Below are positions 37,170 through 50,431 of a stretch of DNA of 64,000 nt, piece by piece. Source of the stretch: Rhea pennata (lineage: Eukaryota; Chordata; Aves; Rheiformes; Rheidae); assembly GCF_028389875.1 (NCBI RefSeq), contig NC_084672.1:9598458-9662457 (forward strand). Reading direction: 5' to 3'. The notes beneath the pieces are model-generated. The model ran no database searches and had not been told where the DNA came from. It saw only the letters and a program-made list of their open reading frames with translations. The translations under genes and the position numbers were made by a program. Position 1 is the stretch's first letter. The number at the start of each line of letters is the position of its first letter.

Positions 37170-39318
37170 GATGGAAAAATATATAAACTGTCTTCATCAT
37201 TCAGAGGGCTTTAACTGCTCGAAGAGGGAACACAAAGATGGTGCATCTTTCCCAAAAGTACAGAAAAAGGAGAGAGCCTGTTTTATAGTGTTATTCCCCT
37301 GTTCCAAACTCCCCCACACCATCTCTATGAGTGCTCTTCAACATCCTTCTTTGAAGATTCGAATGTGTAGCTTCAAAGGTCTCCTTCCGCCTTAGGGAGT
37401 TCTGGCATAAAGGACAATATTAGTATAAAAGACAATACTAATGCAGTCAGCATGTCATAACATGAGGTGGAAAATATGGGGTCAAGTTGGTGGTGTGTGA
37501 TACCATCTGAATCTTTAATGACAACAAAAGCTATTAGGATGCCTCCAACTACTGCTCTTCAATTCAAATTTTTGATCAAGTAGTTGGTTTGGGGAAGAAA
37601 AGCTGAGGTATGTTTAGAAGGGTGTAGCTCTCATTTTCTTGACAAACTGTCTTTGCCTGAGGCAATCTGACATGGCTAGAGGAACAGGATGTGTCTCTAA
37701 AGAACTTCACCCCATTGCAAAGGCTTCAGGGCAGCAGGCAATCAGATGCTTGGAGACCCCCTTCTTTCTTCATCCTTTCTTCTCCCTCCTTTTCTTCATC
37801 CCTCTACTCCTGAGCCACCTCTCATTCACCCCTTTTCTTTCCCTGGGAACAAAAGCTTTCCCAGCAGTACACTCCAAGAGGTCTGCTCTGCTGCGGGGAT
37901 GGCAGTAAGGCAGCAGCCTGTCTCCAGTCCTAGGTGCTGCTGACAGTTCTACGGCAGCGAGCAAGGGCACCTGCTGGATGGCCAAGAGTAGAGCACAGTG
38001 CTCGAGTCTCAGATGTTAGGATAGCACTGGAGCCTGATCTTACTGGAGTGATCTAAACTGTGATGCAACTGTGCTGTCAGATGCCTGACCCTAGCCTGAT
38101 CAGCCATGTAGCCCCCACCCACCCAATATGTATTCTGCTGCTCTGACATCATGGTTTTGCAGAAACCCATGCATGGTTTTGCAGAGCACTGTAGTTTCCA
38201 GTTCCTTCTCGGGGTTTTTCTTCTGTATATGTCAAGTCTCTCAAAATGGCAATAGTAATCTTCCATCCTCAGGAGGGTTTGAAACCTCAGGATATCACCC
38301 ATGTAGCACAGACATCCCGCCTAGGGAAAGTCTTTGCCTCACTTTCTTTTAGAGATGGGAGGTGATCAGAGAGAATGAGTTTAGGGGGGCAATATAAGTT
38401 GGAAGAATTCCTGTGATACATGCTACTCTCAGGAAAGGACAAGATGCTAGGACTGGGAATGGGCTTGGGTGGGAAGCTAGCTCTCCCCACCTCCATACAC
38501 ACACATGCATTCTTACCAAAGCTCTTTTGGAAAGGTCAGAGGTGTCCTCTACCCAATATCTGCAGCTGTTGCTGCATTAGGCTGGTTTGGCTTTGCTATG
38601 TTCAGTGTTTTCAGCAAACTGACAACATTTTATGAAAAAAAAAGGGGAGATGTATGTGACAGTTCTTAACTCACTGCAATTTAGATAAACCTTGTGCAGA
38701 AATTTCTGGGACAGGACAGCTCTACCCAGACAGCTTCTCTCCTGTCAAAAGCTTGCTGCAAACAGGGCTAAGAGAGGTATTTGAGGGAAAGTCCTTCTTT
38801 TATATAACAGAGTCTGTGAAGTTATAATACATTCCTGACTGTCTTAATAATTGATGAATGAAAAGTTTATTGCAAACACTCTGAAGGTAAGTAAGAGTTA
38901 ACATGAGAACAGTGACCAATATTGAAGGAGAGAAGTTTGCTTTCCTCACCAGCTTTGCCAGAGAGTTGCTCTAGTTCCTGGTGAGTGTGGGAACTGTGAG
39001 CTCTTTTAAGACAGCTGAGTTTTGTCTGGAGGAAGGGTTTGAGGTCTTTAGAAAATTCTTACAGAATTTTTCTAGCTTTCTTCCCATTTTCATGATCAGA
39101 CCAGCCCAGTTTTTCTGTAGTATTGGATTTCATTGTAAAAAAAAACTGCTCAGCTAAGTTGTAGCTTTCCAGCTGTCCTGCACAGCCCTGATGTAAGACT
39201 TCAAGAGGCTTTGGTGACTTTTACCCTCTATTTTCCTATAAATTAGAATATGGCTTTTCTATGAGCCTAAATGGTTAGTTCTTATTAAAGACAGAGCTTT
39301 GGTTTACTCAGTGGAGTG

Positions 39319-39332
39319 CTGCCACCTAGTCG
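39319..39332 (-). promoter_or_regulatory. Candidate CTCF binding site
   Basis: The minus strand reads CGACTAGGTGGCAG, matching the CTCF core CCASYAGRKGGCRS at 13 of 14 positions, including the whole AGGTGGCAG core. It lies between the blood-cell gene BCL2A1 and the CpG-island gene at 61 kb, where an insulator would make sense. It was found by eye; other sites may have been missed. Confidence 0.4.
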
Positions 39333-39773
39333 CAGACATCTTGGCTGCACGCACAGAAATGTGCCATGCACTAATGAAATCGTTGTTATCTGAGCGTGTC
39401 TTGAATACACATTCAAGTCTTCCATGCTTTGTGACTTTGTATGCAGCAAATAACTAAAATACAATAGCATTGGGCTCATCTCCTGACAGTGATCTAAATT
39501 TATAAATGATATTGTGTCTTCCGAAGAATTCTGTCACCAGAATGTCCTGTCCAAAGCTTTGAAATCTCAATTCCATAAGAAGTTTTAGGTCCAGTTCATC
39601 CTAAAAAGTTTCTCTCCATCCTAATGTTTCTAGGATGCAGACAGAGAAAATAGCAGGAATCTGGATCTCAAATTCTGTGGCAATTGAACCTGAGACCTCA
39701 AGCCAGTTTACATTCTGTGTGTCTCAAGAAATGCAGACAGAGCACAAAGGACAAGCTCCCAGGACAACATAGC

Positions 39774-39815
39774 TTTTTATTTTTTTTTTTTTTTTATTTA
39801 TTTTTTTTTTTTTTT
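39774..39815. repeat. Poly-T tract (about 42 bases, interrupted by A)
   Basis: Long T runs broken by three A residues. It may be a decayed poly(A) tail on the minus strand or simple-sequence growth. No flanking direct repeat was found. Confidence 0.85.
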
Positions 39816-42800
39816 GCATATTCTATGCCAGCTGAGAGATTCTGGGACACTTGGAGGGCTATGGTGATCCCTAGTGTAAACGAAAGCTAGTAAGGGGCTA
39901 CTCCAGCTTCCTAATGAGCTGTGGTGCTGTCCAGAATGACCAAGGGCTGAGCAATATGGCTCACAAGCTCTCTCCTGCTCCTGAAATACCATGCAGCGAA
40001 GGTTTGGAGGGTAGATCACCTGAAGATGCACAGTATGGTTCTACATTGCTCAAGCATGAGAGGAATTCTCTGAAAGTCCATCCTGCTGCCTTTACGACTC
40101 CCCTATACCACTCTAGTGATGGAAGGCTAGGACTAGGGCTAGGTTCAGTTGTGTTACTCAGGGCTCAACCACTGCCTCATCACTTCCTCTGCTAACTCAC
40201 CTCAGCTCAGAACTTGGCTTTTTCTGGATCCTAGCCTCTCCCCATCATGAGTCAAGGGGGCAGCCAAAGCACAGTGCTCCACAGAATCCTACACAAGCCA
40301 CGTGTCATCATAACGTATGTATGTGAAAACATTTTGTTTTAAGTTCTCATAAGCCTTTCCAAACGTTTATTTAGTACTGGGAAATTTTGAACAAATAGCC
40401 ATAGCTTCTCAGCAGTGAGCAGAGGAAAAGTGAAGCTCTAAAAGCCTCCCAGACAGTGGAGAATGAACAAATAAAGTCTTGGTAGAAGTCTAGAAAGATC
40501 TTAGAGATCCCAGCTGGAACACTGTAGACTCAAGCCAGCTTCATTGCTGAAAATACTTGCTCCCAGAGGGAAAAGAGAAGGTATATGCTTGTGAGTATTC
40601 ATGAATAGGAAGCCAAAGGGTCATGCCTCAACTTGATAACCTAAACTTTGTGTGTCCCCCACACCCAAAAGTTAGGAGTGCTCTTGGGCCTTGATTCATT
40701 GCAGGTGCAGTGTGAACATGCACAAAGTCCATATTGATCTGCAACTTTGATTCAGGTCTGTGTCTATGTCTAACCATAATGCCATCAGGGGAAAAAAGCA
40801 TTCAACATCAGCCGCGCTAGTGCTTTAAACCTACTTTACATGGTGGCTTTTCAGTGGTGACAAGGCATTTTCAGTAACGTATCTGAGCCTTTTTTAGCAT
40901 ACAGATAATACCACTGGAAGAGATTTTTAAAACACAGACAAGATTTAGCTACACAGTTTCCAGTGGATGTGAACTGGATGTAAGTGCCCAATTCCTTTAG
41001 GCACCTCTGAAAAATTGTAGCTATTGGCTTTCAGTAGGGCTACTAACAGTTTAAAAATAGGCACACTCTTAAATTCTTTGCTATTTGATTTTCCTTGAGA
41101 AGTTTATAGGCATGCCATGTTACTAAAATAAATGCCTCTAAAATTCAAGCTCACTTCATTAGGTGCAGTTTACCTGGATGCTTCAGGGCCTTGCAGTCTT
41201 CTGCATCAGCGCTCCCATGAGTGCACTTGCTTCTGTATTTCTCCCTTATCTAAATGAAGCTTGCATCCACTCCTGTTAACACTAGAAACCTTTGTACTGA
41301 GTTGAGTGTTAGTCATTCACAGATTAAATATCTTTACTTTAGAAGATAATGTATTCCCTTAATAAATCATTTTAGTCCCCCTTTTATGGTATCCCCTGTG
41401 TTCATGACCCAGTAAAAGAGGGCTGTAGTAACACCAGTATTTCTACTATAAATCATTCTTCATGGAGGTTCATAACTCATCTTTAGTTTGTTTTATATGC
41501 AGGCTTCCAATCCGGGAGCACATTTATTTTTATTTCCCTTTCAAATTATCTTGAATTATTTTAAGTTACAAAAATGGACAAAAATACAATTTATAGTGTA
41601 CAGAAATTGTCTTCTTTTGTAATCAATCTAGATCTGCTTTGAATGGAAATAATGTTTAAAGAAACAAATGTGAAATGTGATTTTAGTAATTTTCATACAC
41701 TGGAAATAAATAAGGTATTTATATTAAACCATGTTTCTGAACCCTAATTCAGTAATTTTGCTACAATTTTATTACCTCCTCAGATGTATATCTGCATGAA
41801 AACATTGTGGTGTTAGTGTCTACTGTTTATGACCTTTTAGAAAAAGCTCTTCATCTAACATATCAGGAATATACAAACTACATTGCAGTTTGGTAGGACT
41901 TTTCTGAAGTCTAAAAGCATTTGGTATGAAATTCATTCTATCCAGCTGTAGCCTAAAAAAATTAGGCTGCATATTGTAGAATAAAATTCCCTGCAAGGAA
42001 GAACTTGTGAACCTAATATCCTATACAGCCATTTTGAAGCGGCTTTTAATCAGGCTATATTTCTATTTCTTCTTATTTGTGCCATTCCAACATACACTCT
42101 GCTGCTGGCACTGTGTAGTATTTTCAGACCTGCAATGATTATGTGTAAATTGCTGCAAATTATAGCAAGAAATTAGCTGTAATTCCCATGGTATATTTTT
42201 GTCCTTGTGTTTGTTACGATTTTCTGATCCTCCAAAAAAGCATGCTGAGATGTCATTTCTGTGCTCCTAGGAGAGGGCTGTGAGTAGAAATAGCTAGCTA
42301 ATCTCTCTCTCCAGGTACATAGTCCACATTCATTGCTCTGCTGTCTGAGCATGTAATACTATCCTTTCAATCTTTTTAAGTGAAATGACTTCCTATTAAA
42401 CAAGTGTGAAAGAAGCTGATGCTCCTGTGACTAGTTATCTAGACTTGCTGCCATTTTTTAACCAAAGCAGAAGGAAATTTGCTTTGGAGCTCATTTTTTA
42501 ATCATATAATTTTACAGTGCTCTGTGCTTTGAATTATATTTGCCCATCAATTCATTGTCACATCTGTGCATTGAGCCCCTGGTTTGTCTCGGGAATTAAG
42601 CCTGCACAGAAACTATAAGCCTGCTATTAATGGTGCTAACACCAGTGCCTGCTCAGGCCCCAAAATGCCCTGTCTTTCAGAAAAGCTAGTTCTAGAGGCC
42701 CTTCCCAATCATCTCCATGCAAAATATTTAGTTATTTGTGCTGACTGTTACAGGCAATAAAGCAATACCTAAATGCCCCAGTCAGGAATATGTATTGCCT

Positions 42801-43399
42801 TGTGCTGAGTGTTTCGCATATTAAAACTGACAGTTTTCTGTCCCAGTTCATAGAGCATGGGGAGAACAGCTGAGCCTACACAAGGCCCCCCGGCTTCACC
42901 AAGCAGCAGGAGCAGGACGGTGATAGCCTTTCATTGTGCAACAGTGATTGCATTTAATTTGTGAGGCATTTTACTGGCTATCAGTAGCAACAGCAAGTAA
43001 ACTCTGTATTAGCAGTTTCATGTATGTCATTTTGAGTTTTCACCATAAACCCCCAGAATATCCATTCATCCTTAGCAGACTTGCCTTTGTATCAATTTGG
43101 GACTGGATTCTTGGCATGCCAGCATATCGTGCCTCATAATGACTTAATCAAAGGATTTCATAGTTTATTCTAGAGCCGAGAAACCTTTATAAACCCAGAT
43201 TGGAAGCCTGGACCCAGCAGCGAGTGCTTTGCTCATGAAGTCAGAGGAGCTTTGCAGAGCCTGACCCCCCGTGCCTCAGCAGAGCTCTATTGACTTTGGT
43301 AACTTCATCTATGCAGAGGCATGAATCTATCTGCAGGGAGCTAAATAAAGCCTAAAGTCACTGATTTTCGAGAGAAAAACACTTTAGTTAAAGATCTCT

Positions 43400-43700
43400 T
43401 ATGTTTTCTTAATCATGCCTGATTTTGAAGTATGACATCACCGCAGAATAATGACATTAAGGAGTAACAGTGAATAAAACAGCCCATTTCACATGATTTA
43501 CTGCAGTAAGACCAAAGAGAATGGAAATGACTGAGTTAGACAAGGTTTTTATTTGCTCTTTGTGCTGGGTAACTGTTAATGACTCAATGAGAAATGCATA
43601 TCCAATGACCAGTGCTCAAGCAATGCAAATAATAGCAACATCCTTGTTTCTCCTTTGCCCTTTGGAGGTTTGACAATAAACAGCCATTCCCAATCTATTT
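43400..43700. promoter_or_regulatory. Possible enhancer-like element with octamer and SOX-type words
   Basis: This stretch contains an exact octamer ATGCAAAT (43623-43630), a CRE-like TGACATCA at about 43433, and a CCTTGTTTCTCCTTTGCCC run with SOX-like cores. The dense motif words suggest a conserved non-coding element, but conservation cannot be judged from one sequence. Confidence 0.2.
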
Positions 43701-43974
43701 TGCAACTCAGACCTCAGATCCAAAAAGCTCCCATCAAATGTAATTAGTTTGCTTTACATCTATCCTTTATATTCCTAAGCTAATAAATGGTCAAAGGGAG
43801 TTCATTTTTCTGGCTGCCTAGAAGGGATTGAGAGTTGTTGTCTCAGTTCTGTACAACTCAGTTGTTAGCTGAATATATTGACAGAGACAAGCGTTATCTA
43901 CAAAAGGTGGCAAACCACAGCATCTAGAGTCTTTTTACTCTATATAAAACCTGGCGTTTGTGTGGTCTTTCAGA

Positions 43975-44050
43975 CCCCTCCAACTCTCCGAGTTTCAGTT
44001 TCCCCATCTGTGAAATGGGCTTGTCAAAAAGATTCGATAATTCAGTAAAT
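43975..44050 (+). repeat. MIR-like ancient SINE remnant
   Basis: CAGTTTCCCCATCTGTGAAA followed by TGGG matches the classic MIR stretch CTCAGTTTCCTCATCTGTAAAATGGG. A second, weaker match (TGACCTTAGTTCCTCACTTT, then AAAATAG) follows at about 44094-44135 and may be another fragment of the same family. Confidence 0.6.
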
Positions 44051-44389
44051 ATGGCTTCCTCACCCCTCAATTTACACTACATATTTCCTGTATGACCTTA
44101 GTTCCTCACTTTTAAAATAGAAGAAATAAGATAACTACATTCAGGTGTATGCAATTTGCCTGAATTTAGCAGCCTTTCCAGAAAGGGCTTGTTGAGGGAA
44201 ACTTATTTATACACCTCAACTGGCCCAGCTCACACTGGGACTTTTTAGCCTAAGCTATTGTAGACTGTGAGCCTGTAGTCACATACCGAACTGAGCTGAA
44301 GGAGGTAAGAGCTGACTCGAGGGAACATCACCTCAGTTGTTTGCCAACTGAATGCAAGTCTGAGCACTAATATTTGTTTTCTTCTATCC

Positions 44390-44475
44390 TTTGTCTGAAG
44401 TCAGTGGAGCTATTTATTTGTACAGCAGCTAGCATGCTGGGACCTTGAGCTTAGTCAGGCCTGAAAATGCTATTT
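44390..44475 (+). repeat. Ancient amniote interspersed repeat fragment (family uncertain)
   Basis: The words TTTGTACAGCAGCTAGCATG ... GGGACCTTGAGCTTAGTCAGG resemble a repeat I recall as widespread in turtles and other reptiles (TTTGTACAGCGCCTAGCACA ... GGGGTCCTGATC). I cannot name the family. It is short and diverged. Confidence 0.35.
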
Positions 44476-44530
44476 TTTAATAGCATACTCTAATGTAATA
44501 CACTAAAGAGTGAGATGTTGGTTTGGGCAT

Positions 44531-44632
44531 TTTTCTAGTGTGTATGTTTGTGTGTATGTGTATATATATCTTTCAGATCCTATTTTTTAAATATATATAT
44601 ATTTAATATATATGTATTACTTATATATCTTA
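44531..44632. repeat. TG/TA simple-sequence repeat
   Basis: A run of TGTGTATG units passes into (TA)n tracts and then ATATATTT-rich sequence. It is an imperfect microsatellite, likely to vary in length. Confidence 0.8.
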
Positions 44633-46194
44633 GATCTCATTTTTCTCCTGGATGACACTGTAGATGGTGGATAGATTTGCCCTAGAGATACCAAAGATAC
44701 AGAATTCACAACTCTTTAGACATATGTTTTGGTTAAGCCACCAAAGAGTGAGTGCTTGCGAGGCACTTTGAAAGGCAATTTTATCAAGCGCATCTCTTCA
44801 AATCACTTCTCTTTCACAGAAGGGTTTGCTAGCTGTAAAACTGTTCTATTAAACTGTGTTACCATACTTTGAGGTGATTCATTTTCCAATGCATTGATCT
44901 TTGATCTAGGATACTTGTTCCTGAAAATATTCTTTCTCTTTTACTAGGTAAAGAAACTCCTTTTGTACAATCTGAAAATCTTTGTAGACTAACGTTTCTT
45001 GTGTAGTCTGTTTTTTGTTGTTTGCTAATCACTTTTTCTGAATAGTGGATTTGTGAGGGGATTCCTATTTGATCATGGTCAGATTTTATTTTCACAGGTT
45101 TTAGTATACTAAATTAATTCCTTGTGTAGTTCTCCAAAATAGATTAAAAAGATTTTGTACAGGGATATAATCTCATTTTTAAATAAATAAAAAGTTCTGG
45201 CAGTCTACTAAAGTGTATGTAATGTTTTGCAAATGGAAAATTGGCAATACTTATGATAGCAAGAAACTACATCTATAGCTAATTAACTTGTAATCTGACT
45301 TAAAACTAATCTCTTTTAGAAGGTAAGAGGCCAATACTCACATGATGTAGTCAGGTTTTCTGTTATTAATATCCAGCTGGATAGTCAACAAAGAAAAATA
45401 CTTAGTTTTTATTGCATTAATTTCCTGCCAAACAAGGCTCTCTACATTAACCATGGCCTCTTGTGAAATCAGCAGGAGTTTTAAGTATGCTTGGGGGTCT
45501 CCAGGCATTTGTGTCTATTTGAGATTTTGATGCTTTCATCCCAAAATATCCACACAATCATCTTTTTTTTCCTTCTTCCAGTTGAGGGCCCAGATCTGCA
45601 GCCTCAGATGTACAAATATATAAGCTTTACTGACAGTGCTTTTGGCTGAGCATAAGGAGGCAGTAAGCCTTTGCAGGATCTAACCTGTAAAGTTACCATC
45701 TCAATTCTAGAGCTATGAATTTTCTATCATCTTCTGAAGAAATACAGCTGGATAAGAAAGTATGATCCAGATGCTCATACTCCAGAGCAGGCTTCTATTT
45801 TGGCAAAGCTCTTCATTTCCTAGCAGTATTAACGAGATAGGAGTGCTGAGACAAACATTTACAACCCCAATAATACACTGAAAGTGCTGTTCTGTTGTGA
45901 AAAGTGAGTCAGTAAAAATGTCACTTCCGAGCTGCAGGATTATTGGCTTTCAGTGATTCGAAGCCAAACGTGCTCAGTTTATAAGCAAAAATACAGTATT
46001 TACTACTTAGCTGCCAGACATGCAAATAGGCCAGGATTTTCTGTTGCCTTATACCCCATGTAGTCGCTTTCCCCCAGGTAGGTGTTGCAGTCACGGTTTG
46101 ATACTTTCTTGCGTCCACTTTACATTTACATTACACAGGTTGCAACTAGGTAGGAATCAGGTCAGAATAGGTTCTTTGCCAAAACCAGATGGCA

Positions 46195-46300
46195 GATACT
46201 TGAATGACAGATCATCTAGCCTGCCCTGTTTGGTAACACAAACCACAGAACTTCAATTAGTACCTTCTTCCTTACAGCTCGTAACTCCCAGCTAAGAAAG
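46195..46300 (+). repeat. Ancient amniote repeat fragment (CR1-like or SINE)
   Basis: ATCATCTAGCCTGCCCTGTT, then TGGTAACACAAACCACAGAACTT, resembles an old reptile-wide repeat (GACCATCTAGTCTGACCTCC ... ACACAGGCCA). It is diverged, and both ends are unclear. Confidence 0.4.
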
Positions 46301-47328
46301 GCTTTACTGGCCCAATGAAGCTCCCCACAGCTGTATAATTTAATTTCTCATAATCGTTTTGCCCAGATCTAGCAATCCAATCTGGGGCTCTGATGCACAA
46401 GTGAGGTGCATCCCTTTAATATAATTTGAGGTTTTGGTATATATTTTTCTGAAATATAAGCTAGGAAGAATGTTGAGTCAGCAGAGGCCACCTCTTATCA
46501 GTTATGAATAGGTGCATCAGGGTTGACTCCTAAGGAATTTGTAGAAATTTATCTTGAGGAAAGCAGCCAAGTTATCAGTCTACAAAGGACAAATCAATAG
46601 CAACCAGTTTCAGCTATTACATTTCCCTTGATATGGCACCTTCTCCTTTTGTCAGCAACATCACAGTGTTTTTTCTGACTTTAAGAAATTTGAAGCAGCT
46701 TGAAGAAAAGGGATCTTTGTCTCTTAAGTGGTAAGTTATGGGAAGCTTTACCTTCAGTTTTGCTATAGCATCTCTGTGAAGACTAACGAAACTGCTGAGA
46801 GGCTAAAAAAATTGACTATTAAGGCAATACTGTGCAAAGAAACTTCAGTGCGGAGATTCAGCTATGTGTATCTGGCCACATTAATGGGAATCCTACTGCT
46901 AAATCCTAGTGTACCCTGCTAAATAATTTGCCTAATGATTTCAGTTAAGCTCAGAAAAGCAAGCACCATCTGAAACGGAGTCCATGTTTGACATAGCGTG
47001 CATGATGCATGGGATTCAGAGAGAAAATAGAGTATTGCAGTGGAAATGCCTCAGTCTCCAGTAGGGCAGGGGAAGGAGAGAGGTTTTAAGAGGTGTAAAG
47101 GTGTCTTGGCTCTCATGGGATATCAGGTCTTGCTGTAATGGATTCCAAGCCTGTACCGTGAATTCTGCTTTTATCCTGCTGCTGAGCAAGCACTTTTCTT
47201 GCACTATTTTTTAGGGTCCATTTTTTTTACGAAGGGAAAGTCTCTCAACTTAGCTGGGCTTCAAAAGCGCTACCCAGTTGCAGGGTCTAGGACTCTAATC
47301 TGCAAGGAATTTGGAAATTTGGAGCAGT

Positions 47329-47330
<2 letters not shown>

Positions 47331-47372
<42 letters not shown>

Positions 47373-47704
47373 TTCAATTTTCCCATGCCTTCTCTGTAAC
47401 TCAGACTTCAGCTTTGGTGTATACTTCTTCCATACTTCCTACCTGTTTTGGGCAACATTTTAAGGGATGGTTGGTCAGTGATCTTTCCTTGCAGTACGGA
47501 TATACTCCTATAATGATAGTTCTTGACAGACTGTCCACATCATGCTGCCTTTATAACCTATCTGCTGTTTCAAGCAGTAACTAAATCCTTTCATATCTAT
47601 GTGTAACAAAGAGTGAACGGGGAAAATGACAAAATACAAGGATATCTCACCTTCTGCCTACTCATTCTTTGAATATATGTTGCAGAGCCAGCCCCAAAGC
47701 AGGA
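47331..47704 (-). repeat. Candidate poly(A)-tailed retrocopy with target-site duplication
   Basis: An uninterrupted run of 41 T (47330-47370) is a poly(A) tail if read on the minus strand. The 12-mer TTGGAGCAGTGT ends exactly where the tract begins (47319-47330) and recurs with one mismatch, TTGGAGCACTGT, at 47705-47716. Together they bracket about 374 bases as a LINE-mediated insertion would. The body encodes no protein I recognise, so a source RNA cannot be named. Poly(A)-tailed insertions are uncommon in birds because CR1 does not use poly(A). A chance match beside an expanded T run remains possible. Confidence 0.35.
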
Positions 47705-50405
47705 TTGGAGCACTGTGGGAATGGACTAATGATGCATCTCTAAATCTGCTAGAATGTTATATATGCTTTTACCACAGTTAGGGAAGACTTGCTGTGCATC
47801 AAACAGCGCCGTATTTGCATTTACAACTCAGACATCAGCAAAGTGCCTACCTATCCCTGGCTGAAGGCTGCCTGCCATGCACCTTGCCACACTTATCATA
47901 TGTTTGAACTCTAATGGGTAAAGCCATTTATGTCAAAGTTTTTCTAATCCAAAGAAAATTAGGCTTCAGAAGTTACTGGACTGCTTAGCAAACTTTCTTG
48001 GGAAAAATGTGCTGCTAAAAATGAAACTTTTTGCTGTCCAAGTTACAATCTTATCTCTGAGTTCAGTTGGAAATAATGTGCCAACCATGGTGACAGGGAA
48101 TCTTATGCTGGTGGAAATGGCATCACTCAGAAATGATGAAATTTGACCCACAAACACTTGGGATATTTTTATAAGCAGATGGATCTCAGCTCTCCTGTCC
48201 TCATCAAATCCCAGCTCAAGTAATTAGCCTTCAATTTCGCATGGCAATATTATTCTTTGCTTTGTTCCCTACTGCACCCATGTAACATTGTTTGCAGGAT
48301 CGTCACCATTTCTCCAGTTTAACAGCAGCTACGTTTTAGCAAAGAGTAAAAAGACCCATTATCAGTCTCCACAGCACCTTGGTTCTATTCAAGATGAATG
48401 GTGCAATATAAATGTAGAGGATTATTTAAAAACCCATTGCAAGCACTTCTAGCATATTAGCCGTAATAATAGTCTGACTTTTATTTGGCAATAATCCAAT
48501 TCTTTTGTCAAGATACAGTACCTGGTGTTTGTACTCACAGACTGAGAGTTGGATTATTGGCTCATAAAATAGCAGGATGGCAAAATTATCAAGAAAAACA
48601 ATGATGTGTTTTTATGTTGCTGTAAGTTATGGATATGTAATAAAAGGGGTCCATGAAGTTCTTGAGCCAATAAGTATAAAGGTGAGGGTTTTATTGCAGC
48701 TGTAAGTCTTGAAATGTGCACTTAATACAGAATGATCTTTAGCTGCCCATCCTGATTTTTGTGTACTGGAGTAATGAAAATAAATGTGAACTAGATAATT
48801 TAGGAATTAGGAATTCCACCAAGACAATGTTTTCTTTGAGATCACCAAGCAAATGAAAACAATGCAAAATGTTTCCAATCAAAAGTAAAAATATAAGGGC
48901 CTCCTTAAGAGCACGAATGAGACATTGGCCTGAATTCATTCCACATGTAGTGTCTTTGAAATATGAGGAGACAATCAAGAGAGAAGTTCACTACTTACAT
49001 TTGAAGAATGTAGCCATAATAATACAATTATAATAAATCTAGTTTCTAAATCTTGTGCTGCTTATTAATAGCTCTGTACTCTAAAAAGGACACCTCCAAG
49101 GTGGAATTTATAAATGAGGAAATGGAGCAGTGTTGTCACTGACAGAAGCATATCTATCATATGAACTATCATTTCTAAATTACATATTATGTTGTTAATA
49201 CTCATCAGTATTAACACAATTTCCTGAACAAATGGTGTTCAATGATCCATGCAACTGGTTCAATTTTAAAATTGTATTTTGAAACAAGCATTTGGTTAAA
49301 CATGAAAAACTCCTAAGAGTATACTGAATAGCACTCTTACTAGCAAGTTGTGGTGCTTGTATGCTGTTTATGCTCAAGGCCTTTACAGCTTTTACAAGTA
49401 TGGGTTTTGCTCTGGGCTTTAGACTCATCAGTTCTGGAACAGTGTCACAGATTGGTGTAAGTAGAAGCATTTTTGGAAGCATCTCCAGAAAGTTGTGATT
49501 GAGTGGGTTCTTTACCTTTTCTGTTTCCGTTTCAAAATTGAGCATGGAAGGGGGAACCTACATGGCTGTCCCTCACGCTGGGCAAGCTTCTCTGGACAAT
49601 GAGTCCATGGGTTTGCAAGCTGAATGAATCTTAACTCTCAAACTTTCCTCAGTTCTTGCCTTTTTGCTCTAGAAAGGCAGTAGTTGATCCAGGCCTGAGA
49701 TCTAAATTAGACTCACCAATGCCTTGATGCATTAGGCACAGACCTGATCAGCTAACACTTGGAGCAGCTCTGTGCTGCAGGTACTTTGTATTTTCTTTTT
49801 GTTTCAATAAGTGGTCCTGAGAGTCACTAACTTTCTATGAACTATACAGTTTCTTACTCTGCAATAGCATCACCAGGGAAGAAAGTGTGTGTAAATGTGA
49901 CAGGGTCTGGGTCTATAGTTAAGTCTCATCTACTCTGAAGTGAGAAATGAAGTAGGTCTAACCCTGCTCGATGAGTCAGCAGAATCAAAACAACAACAGG
50001 AACCTCTTATTAGTAGCTCTGCAATATAAACACATGCCTTCCCTCTCTGCTTTCCCAATCTTCCTTTAATGCAACAGTAGCAGTTAGATTCTAGTATATT
50101 TTTCTCAGGATCAACTTTAGCCTATTTTCCAGGGTTAGATGGGAAGTCAGCCTCCTATCTTCCTGCTCTTCATTAACTTTCTGTGCTTCAGTTTAATACC
50201 TTTTTTGGTGTTTGCCAAGTGGCCAGTGTGGACATGAAACAGCAATTGCTGGCAAATATAAAATGTTTCATTACTTGCTTGGTTGCTGCCCTTGACCTCT
50301 TACCTGGGTAAGAGGCATTACCTTATGACTCTCACAACTGCTTTTCATTTTTTGTGGGCTTCTGTAGCCTAATATGAACATATAAAAACTGTGAGTCAGG
50401 CTGCC

Positions 50406-50431
50406 AAAAAAAAAAAAAAAAAAAAAAAAAA
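50406..50431 (+). repeat. Poly-A tract (26 bases)
   Basis: A pure run of 26 A. No convincing direct repeat was found on either side, so no insertion is claimed. A run of 18 T lies 380 bases further on (50809-50826). Confidence 0.9.

Noticed and set aside
44859-45095. A polar, lysine-rich 78-codon minus-strand frame that could be an old gene fragment
   Set aside because: No motif I can name and no flanking open sequence; left as unexplained.
49195-49545. A 116-codon minus-strand open frame with a somewhat protein-like look
   Set aside because: No family recognised, no neighbouring exons, and frames of this length are expected by chance in 64 kb.
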